A stretch of 5,278 nucleotides of DNA from Desulfovibrio sp. (GTDB taxonomy: Bacteria; Desulfobacterota; Desulfovibrionia; Desulfovibrionales; Desulfovibrionaceae), in contig DQED01000424.1 in NCBI GenBank assembly GCA_003525525.1, forward strand, positions 308 to 5,585. The letters run 5' to 3'. Position numbers and translations under genes: made by a program. Each line of letters begins with the position of its first letter. Positions within the stretch are counted from its first letter, which is position 1. Positions 1-5,278 of this stretch are shown one piece after another. The notes below the pieces were generated by a model. That model was not told the DNA's origin. It made no database searches and saw nothing but the letters and a program-made list of their open reading frames with translations.

Positions 1-118
1 GCTACCGCCCTCTGGACTCCCTTAACGGTTCCCCGGCATTGCCATTCCAGCCGTCGCCGATGTTGGGAAGCCGAACTTTTGTGGAAACCTGGAAAATCTC
101 GCAGCCGGGGACCGGGCG
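1..118. other. Unassigned sequence downstream of the FAA-family gene
   Basis: I see no gene, RNA or clear terminator here. A short CCGG-GGA-CCGG inverted repeat (105-115) lies just past the FAA stop but has no U-tract. The neighbouring gene on the left, if any, lies outside the window. Confidence 0.5.
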
Positions 119-889
119 CTACTGGAGCGGTCCGGTCTCGGCCTCGCCCCGGGCGGCGTTTATGAGCACGCCCACGTCGTCGATCTCCACCCGCACCTCG
201 TCGCCCGGGGCGAGCACCCCGCCGCCGGCCGGCGAACCGGTGAGGATCACGTCCCCGGGCAGCAGGGTCATGATGGTGGAGACGAAGCTGACCAGGGCGA
301 ACGGCGAAAGCACCATGTCCGCGGTGGTCGCGTCCTGGACCACGGCGTCGTTGATGCTGGTGCGCAGGCGCAGCCCCGTGGGGTCGGCCACGGACGTCTC
401 GATCCAGGGGCCGATGGGGGCGAAGGTGTCGTAGCCCTTGGCCCGGCCCACGGGGCCGTCGGTAAGCAGGTCGCCCGCCGTGACGTCGTTGGCGCAGGAA
501 AAGCCGAACAGGCAGCGCGGCACGGCCTGGGGCGCGATGTCGCGGCAGGCCCGGCCGAGCACCAGCGCCAGCCCGCCCCAGGCCTCCACCCTGTTCACGG
601 CCCGGGGCAGGCGGATGGCCTCGCCGCTGCCGATGATGGCCGAGGGGGGCTTTAAAAACAGCATGGGCGCGTCGCCGTCGCCGCGGCCGAGCTCGCGCAG
701 CCGGCCGCGGAAATTGCCCTGCGCGCACACCACCTTGGACGGGGCCACCGGCGGCAGCACCGAAACCTCGGACAGGGGCGTCGTTTCCGGCAGCCCGAGG
801 GTGGGGTCGAGGCAGCGCACGGCCCGCTCCTCGAAGAGCAACTGGCCGTAGAAGGTGGTGTCCCCCCGGCGCACGCGCAGCACTTTCAT
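119..889 (-). CDS. Fumarylacetoacetate hydrolase (FAA) family protein, probably catalytically altered
   Basis: Full-length FAA-fold protein of 256 residues. The family cleaves or decarboxylates 2-keto/1,3-diketo acids in the cytoplasm with a divalent metal. Visible family landmarks are LFLKPPSA (78-84), NDVTAGD (134-140, with metal ligand D135), KGYDTFAPIGP (151-161, with active-site K151) and PGDVILTGSPAG (211-222). However, the N-terminal catalytic segment reads GNFRGRLRE (58-66), where the family has a His at the position of R63; the partner E66 is kept. The metal-binding ExE motif is replaced by W104-G-G106. Two of three metal ligands and the catalytic His are therefore missing, so the usual reaction is doubtful. 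I chose the ATG at 889 because MKVLRVRR is the common family start and an A/G-rich AAGGGG lies 9 bases upstream; a TTG at 895 would add two residues. It lies downstream of RNase J on the same strand. The substrate cannot be told from sequence. Confidence 0.9.
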   Translation of the reverse strand: MKVLRVRRGDTTFYGQLLFEERAVRCLDPTLGLPETTPLSEVSVLPPVAPSKVVCAQGNFRGRLRELGRGDGDAPMLFLKPPSAIIGSGEAIRLPRAVNRVEAWGGLALVLGRACRDIAPQAVPRCLFGFSCANDVTAGDLLTDGPVGRAKGYDTFAPIGPWIETSVADPTGLRLRTSINDAVVQDATTADMVLSPFALVSFVSTIMTLLPGDVILTGSPAGGGVLAPGDEVRVEIDDVGVLINAARGEAETGPLQ

Positions 890-918
890 GGCCAAGCCCC
901 CCTTCCTCGAGTTGCGAC

Positions 919-946
919 CCTTAAAATACGTCCGTATTTTTTAAGG
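919..946. promoter_or_regulatory. Palindrome upstream of the FAA-family gene, candidate operator
   Basis: Arms AAAATACG (923-930) and CGTATTTT (933-940) are perfect inverted repeats around a 2-base centre (TC). Outer CCTT (919-922) and AAGG (943-946) extend the symmetry after a 2-base offset. The centre lies about 42 bases before the FAA start at 889, where a promoter would be expected. A 2-base centre suits a dimeric repressor site, for example a TetR-type one, better than an RNA hairpin, which would have to open the central pairs. A terminator role for RNase J is the alternative: the plus strand carries a T-run inside one arm. The role is inferred; the symmetry is seen. Confidence 0.45.
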
Positions 947-970
947 AAAAGCAACGATTCGATTGTTGTC

Positions 971-997
971 CTCGAAAAAAAGACTCTTTTCTTCGAG
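971..997 (-). terminator. Candidate hairpin terminator after ribonuclease J
   Basis: It lies 10 bases beyond the RNase J stop. CTCGAA (971-976) pairs with TTCGAG (992-997). The stem continues after one A-C mismatch through 978-981 with 987-990, leaving a small loop. In the minus-strand RNA the stem contains a run of seven U rather than being followed by a clean U-tract, so it is not a classical intrinsic terminator. An inner AAAAG/CUUUU hairpin followed by UUU is a weaker reading. It may instead protect the 3' end. Confidence 0.35.
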
Positions 998-1006
998 GGC
1001 GCGACG

Positions 1007-2662
1007 CTAGAGCGTGATGACCAGCGGCACCACCACGGGATCGCGTTCCAGGACCTTGCGGAAAAAGCGGCGCAAGGCGGAGCGGATGCGCTCCGTCAGC
1101 AGATCCGATTGCCCCGGCGGCACGTTTTCGAAAATATCGAGCACGATGCATTTGGCGTCTTCGAGCACGTGGCTGTAGTGCTGCTCGAAGACGAAGCCCT
1201 TGGACAGGATGTTGGGACCGAACGTCAGCTCGCCGGATTTTTCGTCCACCACGAGCACGACGATGACGAGGCCTTCGCCGGCGAGCAGCTGGCGTTCCTT
1301 GAGCACCGTGACGCCCACGTCGCCCACGCCCTTGCCGTCCACGTAGATGTGTTCGACCGGGATGGCGTCTTCCAGGCGCACGAGCCCGTCGCAAAAGGTC
1401 ACGGGCTGCCCGTCCTCGATGACGAGCGCCCGCTCCGGGGCCACGCCGCAGCTGACGCCGATGCGGGCGTGCTTGACCAGGTGGCGGTACTCGCCGTGCA
1501 CGGGGATGAAAAACTTCGGGGACACGGTCTTGAGCATCAGGCGCAGTTCGTCGCCGTGGGCGTGGCCCGAGGCGTGGATGGCCTGCACGCTCTCGTAGAG
1601 CACCTCGGCCCCGAGCTTGTAGAGGCGGTTTATCAGCCGCGTGATGGCGCGGATGTTGCCCGGGATGAAGCGCGAGGACAAGATGACGGTGTCGCCCTTT
1701 TGCGCCTTGATCTGGCGGTGCTCGCCGTAGGCCAGCCGGGACAGGGCCGAAAGCGGCTCGCCCTGCGAGCCGGTCACGAGCAGCACCACCTTGTCGTCGG
1801 GCAGGCTCGGCAGTTCGTCGAGGCTGGCCTCGGTGCCCGGCGGCACGCGCAGATGCCCGAGTTCCCGGGCGATCTCGATGTTGGAGAAAAGCGACTTGCC
1901 CGAAACCGCCACCTTGCGGCCGCAGGCGTGGGCGAGGTCGTAGATCTCCTGCATGCGCTGGATGTGGCTCGAAAAAAGCGTCACCACGATGCGCCCGGCC
2001 GCGTCCCGGAAGATGTTGCCGAGCGCGGACTTGATCTCCCGCTCGGCCAGGGCGAAGCCCTCGCGCTCGGCATTGGTGGAATCGGACAGCAAGAGCAGCA
2101 CCCCCGGCTCGCTGAAGGCCTTGATGGCCGGCAGGTCCGTGGCGTGGCCGTCGAGGGGCGTGCGGTCGATCTTGAAGTCGCCCGTGTGCACGATGCGCCC
2201 GGCCGGAGTCTCGATGCCGAGCGCAAAGCCCTCGACGATGGAATGGCACACCGGGAAAAACGTAACCTTGAAGTCGCCGAGCGTGATGGTTTCGCCGCCT
2301 TTTACGGGCGAAAAGTGCGTGAATTCCTTGAGGTTGTGTTCCTCGAGCTTCTTGGCGGCCAAGGCCAGGGTGAAGGCCGAGCCGTAGAGCGGCGCGTCGC
2401 AGGAACGCATCAGCCACGGCAAGGCCCCGATGTGGTCCTCGTGGCCATGGGTGAGCAGGATCCCCTTGAGCTTGTCCTTGTTGGCCAAGAGGAAATCGAA
2501 ACGCGGGATGACCACGTCGATGCCGAACAGGGAGTCGTCCGGGAACATCAGGCCGCAGTCCACGACGATCATCGAATCGCCGCTGACCATGGCCATGCAG
2601 TTGAGCCCGATTTCGCCAAGGCCCCCCAAGGGATAGAGGGTCACGGCGGATTTGGCGTTCAT
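1007..2662 (-). CDS. rnj: Ribonuclease J (metallo-beta-lactamase/beta-CASP RNase)
   Basis: 551 residues, the normal size for bacterial RNase J, a cytoplasmic zinc-dependent 5'-to-3' exonuclease and endonuclease of mRNA decay and rRNA maturation. The N-terminal MBL fold carries HGHEDHIG (72-79, ligands H72, H74, D76, H77), H140 in CHSIVEG and D162 in HTGDFK. The beta-CASP part shows SDSTN (193-197), SHIQR (232-236), TGSQGEP (297-303) and SGHAH (365-369), and the last metal ligand is H389 in PVHGEY. A C-terminal domain follows from about residue 440. The start is the ATG at 2662: AGGAG lies 8 bases upstream, the protein begins at once with the conserved LYPLGGLGEIG strand, and the ATGA overlap with the upstream plsC supports coupling. 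A longer in-frame start at 2701 would add 13 residues unlike the family. All catalytic residues are present, so activity is expected. Presence of the J1/J2 pair typical of Firmicutes cannot be judged here. Confidence 0.97.
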   Translation of the reverse strand: MNAKSAVTLYPLGGLGEIGLNCMAMVSGDSMIVVDCGLMFPDDSLFGIDVVIPRFDFLLANKDKLKGILLTHGHEDHIGALPWLMRSCDAPLYGSAFTLALAAKKLEEHNLKEFTHFSPVKGGETITLGDFKVTFFPVCHSIVEGFALGIETPAGRIVHTGDFKIDRTPLDGHATDLPAIKAFSEPGVLLLLSDSTNAEREGFALAEREIKSALGNIFRDAAGRIVVTLFSSHIQRMQEIYDLAHACGRKVAVSGKSLFSNIEIARELGHLRVPPGTEASLDELPSLPDDKVVLLVTGSQGEPLSALSRLAYGEHRQIKAQKGDTVILSSRFIPGNIRAITRLINRLYKLGAEVLYESVQAIHASGHAHGDELRLMLKTVSPKFFIPVHGEYRHLVKHARIGVSCGVAPERALVIEDGQPVTFCDGLVRLEDAIPVEHIYVDGKGVGDVGVTVLKERQLLAGEGLVIVVLVVDEKSGELTFGPNILSKGFVFEQHYSHVLEDAKCIVLDIFENVPPGQSDLLTERIRSALRRFFRKVLERDPVVVPLVITL

Positions 2663-3375
2663 TGTCGCATCTCCTGGTAGGCCGCGTCCATGCGCGCCCA
2701 AAGGTCGTTTTTAAAGGCCTCACGCTCCTTGAGCGTGTACGTGTCGTGGGGACTAAACGGCGGCAGGGCGCGCACGGTCACGTGCCCGGCGCGCACCCAT
2801 TTGCCGTGCTTGGGCAGGATGCCGGCCGAGCCCGTGACGATCAAGGGCGCGACCCTGGCCCGGCACTTGAGGGCCACGATCATGCCGCCGGTCTTGAACG
2901 GGCCCAGGCGGCAAGGGTCCATGCCGCGGGTGCCTTCGGGAAAGACGAGCAGGCTCACGCCGCGGTCGACGAGGTCCGTGGCCTCTTTTATGGATTCCAT
3001 GGCCTTGCGGCGGTTCTGCCGGTCGATGGCCACGTGCCCCACCCGGCGCATGGCCGGGCCGAACACCGGGATGGCAAAAAGGCTTTCCTTGGCCAGGAAA
3101 CGGAAATTGAATCCCGAAAGCACGGAAAAAAGGATCGGGATGTCCATGTGGCTCTGGTGGTTGGCCATGAACACGTAGGTCTCCCCCGGGGTCAGGGCCG
3201 AAAGATCGACGGTGACGCGCACCCCGGCGCACCGGACAAGCGTCCTGGCCCAGAGGCCTTCCAGGCGATGGGAAAGCGCCCCGTTGCGGCCGACGCGGGC
3301 GAAGAGCCAGCACAGGGAGCTGAAGACCAGGGTCACGGGGACCAGGCACAAGGCAAAAAAAAGGGATCGGATCAT
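2659..3375 (-). CDS. plsC: 1-acyl-sn-glycerol-3-phosphate acyltransferase (PlsC family)
   Basis: 238 residues, usual length for PlsC, the membrane-bound enzyme that acylates lysophosphatidate to phosphatidate in phospholipid synthesis. A hydrophobic segment at about residues 4-26 should anchor or insert in the inner membrane. Acyltransferase block I is NHQSHMD (72-78, catalytic H73 and D78). Block II covers FRFLAKESLFAIPVFG (91-106), block III is FPEGTR (145-150) and block IV VAPLIV (175-180). The chosen ATG at 3375 puts the membrane helix directly at the N-terminus, as in relatives, but its Shine-Dalgarno is weak (GGA about 12 bases away). An in-frame ATG at 3504 has a better AAGGA six bases upstream and would add 43 Pro/Ala/Gly-rich residues not typical of the family. 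The stop TGA overlaps the RNase J ATG by 4 bases, and the RNase J ribosome site lies inside the last plsC codons. Family call firm; start uncertain; a substrate other than lysophosphatidate cannot be excluded. Confidence 0.93.
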   Translation of the reverse strand: MIRSLFFALCLVPVTLVFSSLCWLFARVGRNGALSHRLEGLWARTLVRCAGVRVTVDLSALTPGETYVFMANHQSHMDIPILFSVLSGFNFRFLAKESLFAIPVFGPAMRRVGHVAIDRQNRRKAMESIKEATDLVDRGVSLLVFPEGTRGMDPCRLGPFKTGGMIVALKCRARVAPLIVTGSAGILPKHGKWVRAGHVTVRALPPFSPHDTYTLKEREAFKNDLWARMDAAYQEMRQ

Positions 3376-3568
3376 GCCGGGCAATTCCAGGGTTGACGGT
3401 GACCCGGCGCAACGTCGCTGGCCGGGCGGCTCGCATAGTAGGTGCGGCGGCGGAAAAAATCCAGCCTCGGCAGCGGGAACCGCGGGATCGCGCATTGCTT
3501 GCATCGGTTATCCTTTTTTGGCAACACCGCCTGAGACGGTCCCGGCCGCGCGGGACAAGGGAGAAGTC
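3376..3568. promoter_or_regulatory. Divergent intergenic region between plsC and the response regulator
   Basis: 193 bases separating the two divergent starts (64 if plsC begins at 3504), so promoters for both directions are expected here. On the minus strand a -10-like TACTAT (3440-3435) with a poor -35 (TGGATT, 17 bases upstream) would give a leader of about 50 bases for the 3375 start. No convincing sigma-70 pair is visible for the plus-strand gene; TATCCT at 3509-3514 is the nearest -10-like hexamer. Assignment is by position and weak motif similarity only. Confidence 0.3.
3539..3556 (+). other. GC hairpin abutting the response-regulator ribosome binding site
   Basis: GTCCCG (3539-3544) and CGGGAC (3551-3556) form a perfect 6-bp stem with a 6-base loop. 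The stem ends exactly where the Shine-Dalgarno AAGGGAG (3557-3563) begins. It leaves the ribosome site free and could stabilise the 5' end or tune initiation. It may also be a chance product of the high GC content. Confidence 0.35.
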
Positions 3569-3964
3569 ATGAAGATTCTCATCGTCGATGACGACCATGT
3601 GTCGCAAGTAGCGCTTTCCGCCACATTATCCCGTTTTGGCGAATGCACCTGCGAGAGCAACGGCCGCGACGGGGTGTCCCGATTCACGTCGGCCCTGGAC
3701 GCCGGAGATCCCTTCGACCTCGTCTTCATGGACATCCAGATGCCGATCATGGACGGCCAGACGGCGCTGTGCGCCATCCGCGACCTGGAACGGGAACGCC
3801 AGGTCGCCCCGGGCAAGGAAGCCAAGGCGGTGATGATCACCTGCCACGACGACATCAAGAACATCAGCACCTCGTTCTTTCGCGGCCAGGTGACCTCCTA
3901 TTTCACCAAGCCCATCGACCTGCGGGCCATGGTGGAGGAACTGCAGCGGGAAGGGCTTGTCTAA
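3569..3964 (+). CDS. Single-domain response regulator (CheY-like receiver)
   Basis: 131 residues, all receiver domain with no output domain. Acidic pocket D7-D8 follows the first strand (KILIVDDD). The phosphoacceptor is D55 in FMDIQMP, the switch threonine is T91 (VMITC), the aromatic switch is Y111, and the conserved lysine is K114 in FTKP. All residues for phosphotransfer from a histidine kinase are present, so it should work by protein contact like CheY or as a phosphorelay shuttle. The D-x-Q-M-P-x-M-D-G motif and the GLV C-terminus match a class of short receivers common in delta-proteobacteria (recalled family knowledge). The ATG at 3569 is preceded by AAGGGAG with five-base spacing, a strong site. 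No kinase, phosphatase or chemotaxis gene is nearby, so partner and output are unknown. The gene is divergent from plsC and separated from the next plus-strand gene by 136 bases. Confidence 0.93.
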   Translation: MKILIVDDDHVSQVALSATLSRFGECTCESNGRDGVSRFTSALDAGDPFDLVFMDIQMPIMDGQTALCAIRDLERERQVAPGKEAKAVMITCHDDIKNISTSFFRGQVTSYFTKPIDLRAMVEELQREGLV

Positions 3965-4100
3965 ACGAGCGTGTTCCCAAATTAATTGAAAAAAGATTTT
4001 ACATCGCCACAAAGACCAGCTAGGCCAGGGGCATGGTCCCATCATCCCTTGCGCCCCATGCCGCGGCTACGGGCGCGAGTCCTTTTCGAGGAGATCGTCC
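3965..4100 (+). promoter_or_regulatory. AT-rich gap, likely promoter/leader of the CBM48-like gene
   Basis: The stretch 3975-4003 is strikingly AT-rich for this window and includes TTGAAA at 3986-3991 as a -35-like hexamer. No good -10 sits 16-18 bases on. An imperfectly placed inverted repeat (GGCATGG 4030-4036, CCATGCC 4056-4062) lies in the leader. A strong Shine-Dalgarno GAGGAG (4088-4093) ends 7 bases before the ATG at 4101. A promoter is inferred from base composition and position. Confidence 0.3.
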
Positions 4101-4409
4101 ATGTCGCTGAAAAAAAAGCCCCTGAAAAGCAAGCCCGTCTGCAAGGTCACCTTCACCCTGGCCAAGGAACAGGCCAAGGGCGCGGCCAACGTGCATCTTG
4201 TCGGGGAATTCAATGACTGGGAAATCGGCGCCACGGCCATGCGCAAACAAAAGGACGGGGCGTTCACGGCCACCGTCGATCTGCCCACGGGACGCGAATA
4301 CCAGTTCCGCTATCTTGTCGACGGCGACGTCTGGATCAGCGACCCCGAAGCGGACAAATACGCCTTCTCGCCCTTCGGCGATTGCGAAAATTCCGTGGTC
4401 ACGGTCTGA
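4101..4409 (+). CDS. Stand-alone glycogen-binding (CBM48/isoamylase early-set) domain protein
   Basis: 102 residues consisting almost entirely of one early-set beta-sandwich of the CBM48/AMPK-beta glycogen-binding type, preceded by a lysine-rich start (KKK at 4-6, with further lysines to 15). Binding-site landmarks match the family: VHLVGEFNDW (31-40, stacking W40), YQFRY (67-71, basic R70 where AMPK-beta has Lys), DGDVW (74-78, second tryptophan W78) and ENSVVTV (96-102, N97) at the last strand. These suggest binding of alpha-1,4-glucan such as glycogen. There is no catalytic domain, signal peptide or membrane segment, so it is presumably a cytoplasmic adaptor or storage-granule protein. Start fixed by GAGGAG seven bases upstream. 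Free-standing proteins like this are usually labelled isoamylase early-set domain proteins, with function not established. The following gene is a glycosyltransferase, but not visibly one of glycogen synthesis. Confidence 0.9.
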   Translation: MSLKKKPLKSKPVCKVTFTLAKEQAKGAANVHLVGEFNDWEIGATAMRKQKDGAFTATVDLPTGREYQFRYLVDGDVWISDPEADKYAFSPFGDCENSVVTV

Positions 4410-4439
4410 TCCGACCGACTGACGGCGATACTCCACGTC

Positions 4440-4475
4440 GGAGGGGGCACGGCCGCAGGCTCTGCTCCCCCCGCC
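4440..4475 (+). other. GC-rich nested hairpin between the CBM48-like gene and the glycosyltransferase
   Basis: G-run 4443-4447 can pair with C-run 4468-4472. The stem is extended by GG 4440-4441 with CC 4474-4475 across one A-G mismatch. Inside, GCAG (4455-4458) pairs with CTGC (4462-4465) around a GCT loop. No U-tract follows, so it is not a clear intrinsic terminator. It could be an attenuator or processing structure, or chance in GC-rich DNA. Confidence 0.3.
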
Positions 4476-4496
4476 TCATTCCCCCACGGCCGCCGG

Positions 4497-5278
4497 ATGC
4501 GCACCGTCTGCCTGATCCATTCCCATCTCGGGCCGGCGCTGTCGCGCCTGGGCTGCCGGGTGCTGTCCTTGACGCCGCCCGACGGCGTGGTCAGCCTGCC
4601 TCAACTGCTGGCCGCCCTGCCCGAACCCCCGGACTGCGTCATCCACCAGGAAAACCTCGGCCGCCTCGTCGTGCTCGACGACTGCGGCGACGCGCCCTGT
4701 CCGGTGCTCTACTGGTCCCTGGACACCCACCTCAACCACTTCTGGCAGCGCCACTACGTGCGCGCGCTCTCCGCGGCGGCGACCACCCAGCCGCACCTGG
4801 CCGCGACGTTGTCCCAAAACGGCGGCCCGCATTGCGCCTGGGTGCCCTGGCACGGTCAGCCCCGCCCCCTGGCCCCCCAGGCGCAACGCACGATCCCCCT
4901 GGCCTTCGTCGGCCGCGTCAGCGCGCAGCGCCAACGCCGGCAATGGTTCGTCGAACACCTGACGCGCTTCGGCCTGCAGGTCCGTCAGGACGTCTCCGGC
5001 GCGGAACTGGCCGCGTTCTACGACACCGTGCGCGCCGCCCCCAACGAATGCATCGCCGGCGAAGTGAACCTGCGTCTCTTCGAAGCCGCCTCGAGCGCCT
5101 GCCTGCCCGTTTCCGAGCGCGCCCCCGCAGGCGTGGAAACACTCTTCGCCCCGGACCGCGAAGCCCTCTATTACGACGATGTGGCCGAGCTCGACGACAG
5201 GCTCCGCTTCCTTGAGGCCCACCCCGACCTCGCCGCGACCATGGGCCGGGCCGCCCACGCGGCCGTGGCCGCGCGACA
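4497..5278 (+). CDS. CgeB-like GT-B glycosyltransferase, 5' part (runs off the window)
   Basis: The first 260 codons are present with no stop; the frame continues past the window edge. The product resembles GT-B glycosyltransferases of the CgeB/Glyco_trans_1_2 type, which transfer a sugar from a nucleotide sugar to a cell-surface or protein acceptor in the cytoplasm. N-terminal Rossmann-like part: MRTVCLIHSHLGPAL, then LYWSLDTHLNHFW (71-83). The C-terminal donor-binding half begins with LAFVGRVSAQRQRR (135-148) and continues with AGEVNLRLFEAASS (187-200), the acidic/Arg motif region of the family, LFAPDREALYYDD (216-228) and the closing helix RFLEAHPDLAATMG (237-250). ATG 4497 is the first possible start after the upstream stop at 4407-4409. 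No Shine-Dalgarno is visible in the 15 bases before it, so initiation may depend on coupling. Donor and acceptor are unknown. A C-terminal extra domain may lie outside the window. Confidence 0.82.
   Translation, partial: MRTVCLIHSHLGPALSRLGCRVLSLTPPDGVVSLPQLLAALPEPPDCVIHQENLGRLVVLDDCGDAPCPVLYWSLDTHLNHFWQRHYVRALSAAATTQPHLAATLSQNGGPHCAWVPWHGQPRPLAPQAQRTIPLAFVGRVSAQRQRRQWFVEHLTRFGLQVRQDVSGAELAAFYDTVRAAPNECIAGEVNLRLFEAASSACLPVSERAPAGVETLFAPDREALYYDDVAELDDRLRFLEAHPDLAATMGRAAHAAVAAR

Noticed and set aside
105..115. CCGG-GGA-CCGG hairpin as terminator of the FAA-family gene
   Set aside because: Only four base pairs, a 3-base loop and no run of U downstream.
1109..2680. A 523-codon plus-strand frame antisense to ribonuclease J
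   Set aside because: The His/Val/Asp/Glu-rich composition is the mirror of GC-biased codons in the real gene. There is no family motif and no separate promoter context.
2663..2701. Longer RNase J start at 2701
   Set aside because: The 13 added residues lie inside plsC and do not resemble the family. The ATG at 2662 has AGGAG at good spacing.
921..2723. A 600-codon open frame on the minus strand overlapping ribonuclease J in another frame
   Set aside because: Its product is Arg/Pro/Gly-rich with no domain, while the overlapping frame is an unambiguous RNase J. Long shadow frames are usual in GC-rich DNA with third-position GC bias.
3525..3541. Sigma-54-like -24/-12 element (TTGGCA and 10 bases on)
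   Set aside because: The -12 element has TG in place of the required GC.
3212..3568. In-frame upstream extension of the response regulator to 3212
   Set aside because: It would overlap plsC and add non-receiver sequence. The receiver starts cleanly with KILIVDDD after a strong ribosome site at 3557-3563.
4030..4062. Inverted repeat GGCATGG/CCATGCC as a terminator or operator
   Set aside because: 7-bp arms with a 19-base loop, no U-tract and no extension of the stem; chance is likely at this GC content.
4382..5215. A 277-codon plus-strand frame and a 260-codon minus-strand frame over the glycosyltransferase
   Set aside because: Both are low-complexity Arg/Pro or Gly/Val/Ala-rich shadows. 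The true frame starts at 4497 and runs off the window with clear GT-B motifs.

Overview
The window is GC-rich coding DNA with strong Shine-Dalgarno sites and AT-rich intergenic patches. Its gene content is a CBM48 mini-protein, a single-domain receiver ending in GLV, ribonuclease J paired with PlsC, and a CgeB-like glycosyltransferase. This suggests a high-GC delta-proteobacterial sulfate reducer of the Desulfovibrio/Solidesulfovibrio type. That assignment is inference from gene style, not a database match.

Left half, minus strand, in order of transcription: a PlsC-type 1-acyl-glycerol-3-phosphate acyltransferase (3375 to 2659) overlaps ribonuclease J (2662 to 1007) by an ATGA junction, so the two form a translationally coupled pair. 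After a gap of about 117 bases holding a hairpin and a sharp palindrome comes a fumarylacetoacetate-hydrolase-family gene (889 to 119). It is intact in length but appears to have lost the catalytic histidine and two of the three metal-binding acids. Positions 1-118 hold no gene I can support.

Right half, plus strand: a CheY-like single-domain response regulator (3569-3964) is divergent from plsC across a shared regulatory gap. After an AT-rich gap come a stand-alone glycogen-binding (CBM48-like) protein of 102 residues (4101-4409) and the 5' part of a GT-B glycosyltransferase (4497 to beyond the window end). The glycosyltransferase has no visible ribosome binding site and follows the CBM48 gene in the same reading frame after 29 sense codons.

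Together the genes look like ordinary core functions (phospholipid synthesis, RNA turnover) beside small signalling and carbohydrate genes. I see no mobile element, CRISPR array, RNA gene or clear multi-gene novel system. The most unusual item is the probable FAA-family pseudoenzyme. Next are the palindrome in front of it and the unusual junction before the glycosyltransferase.
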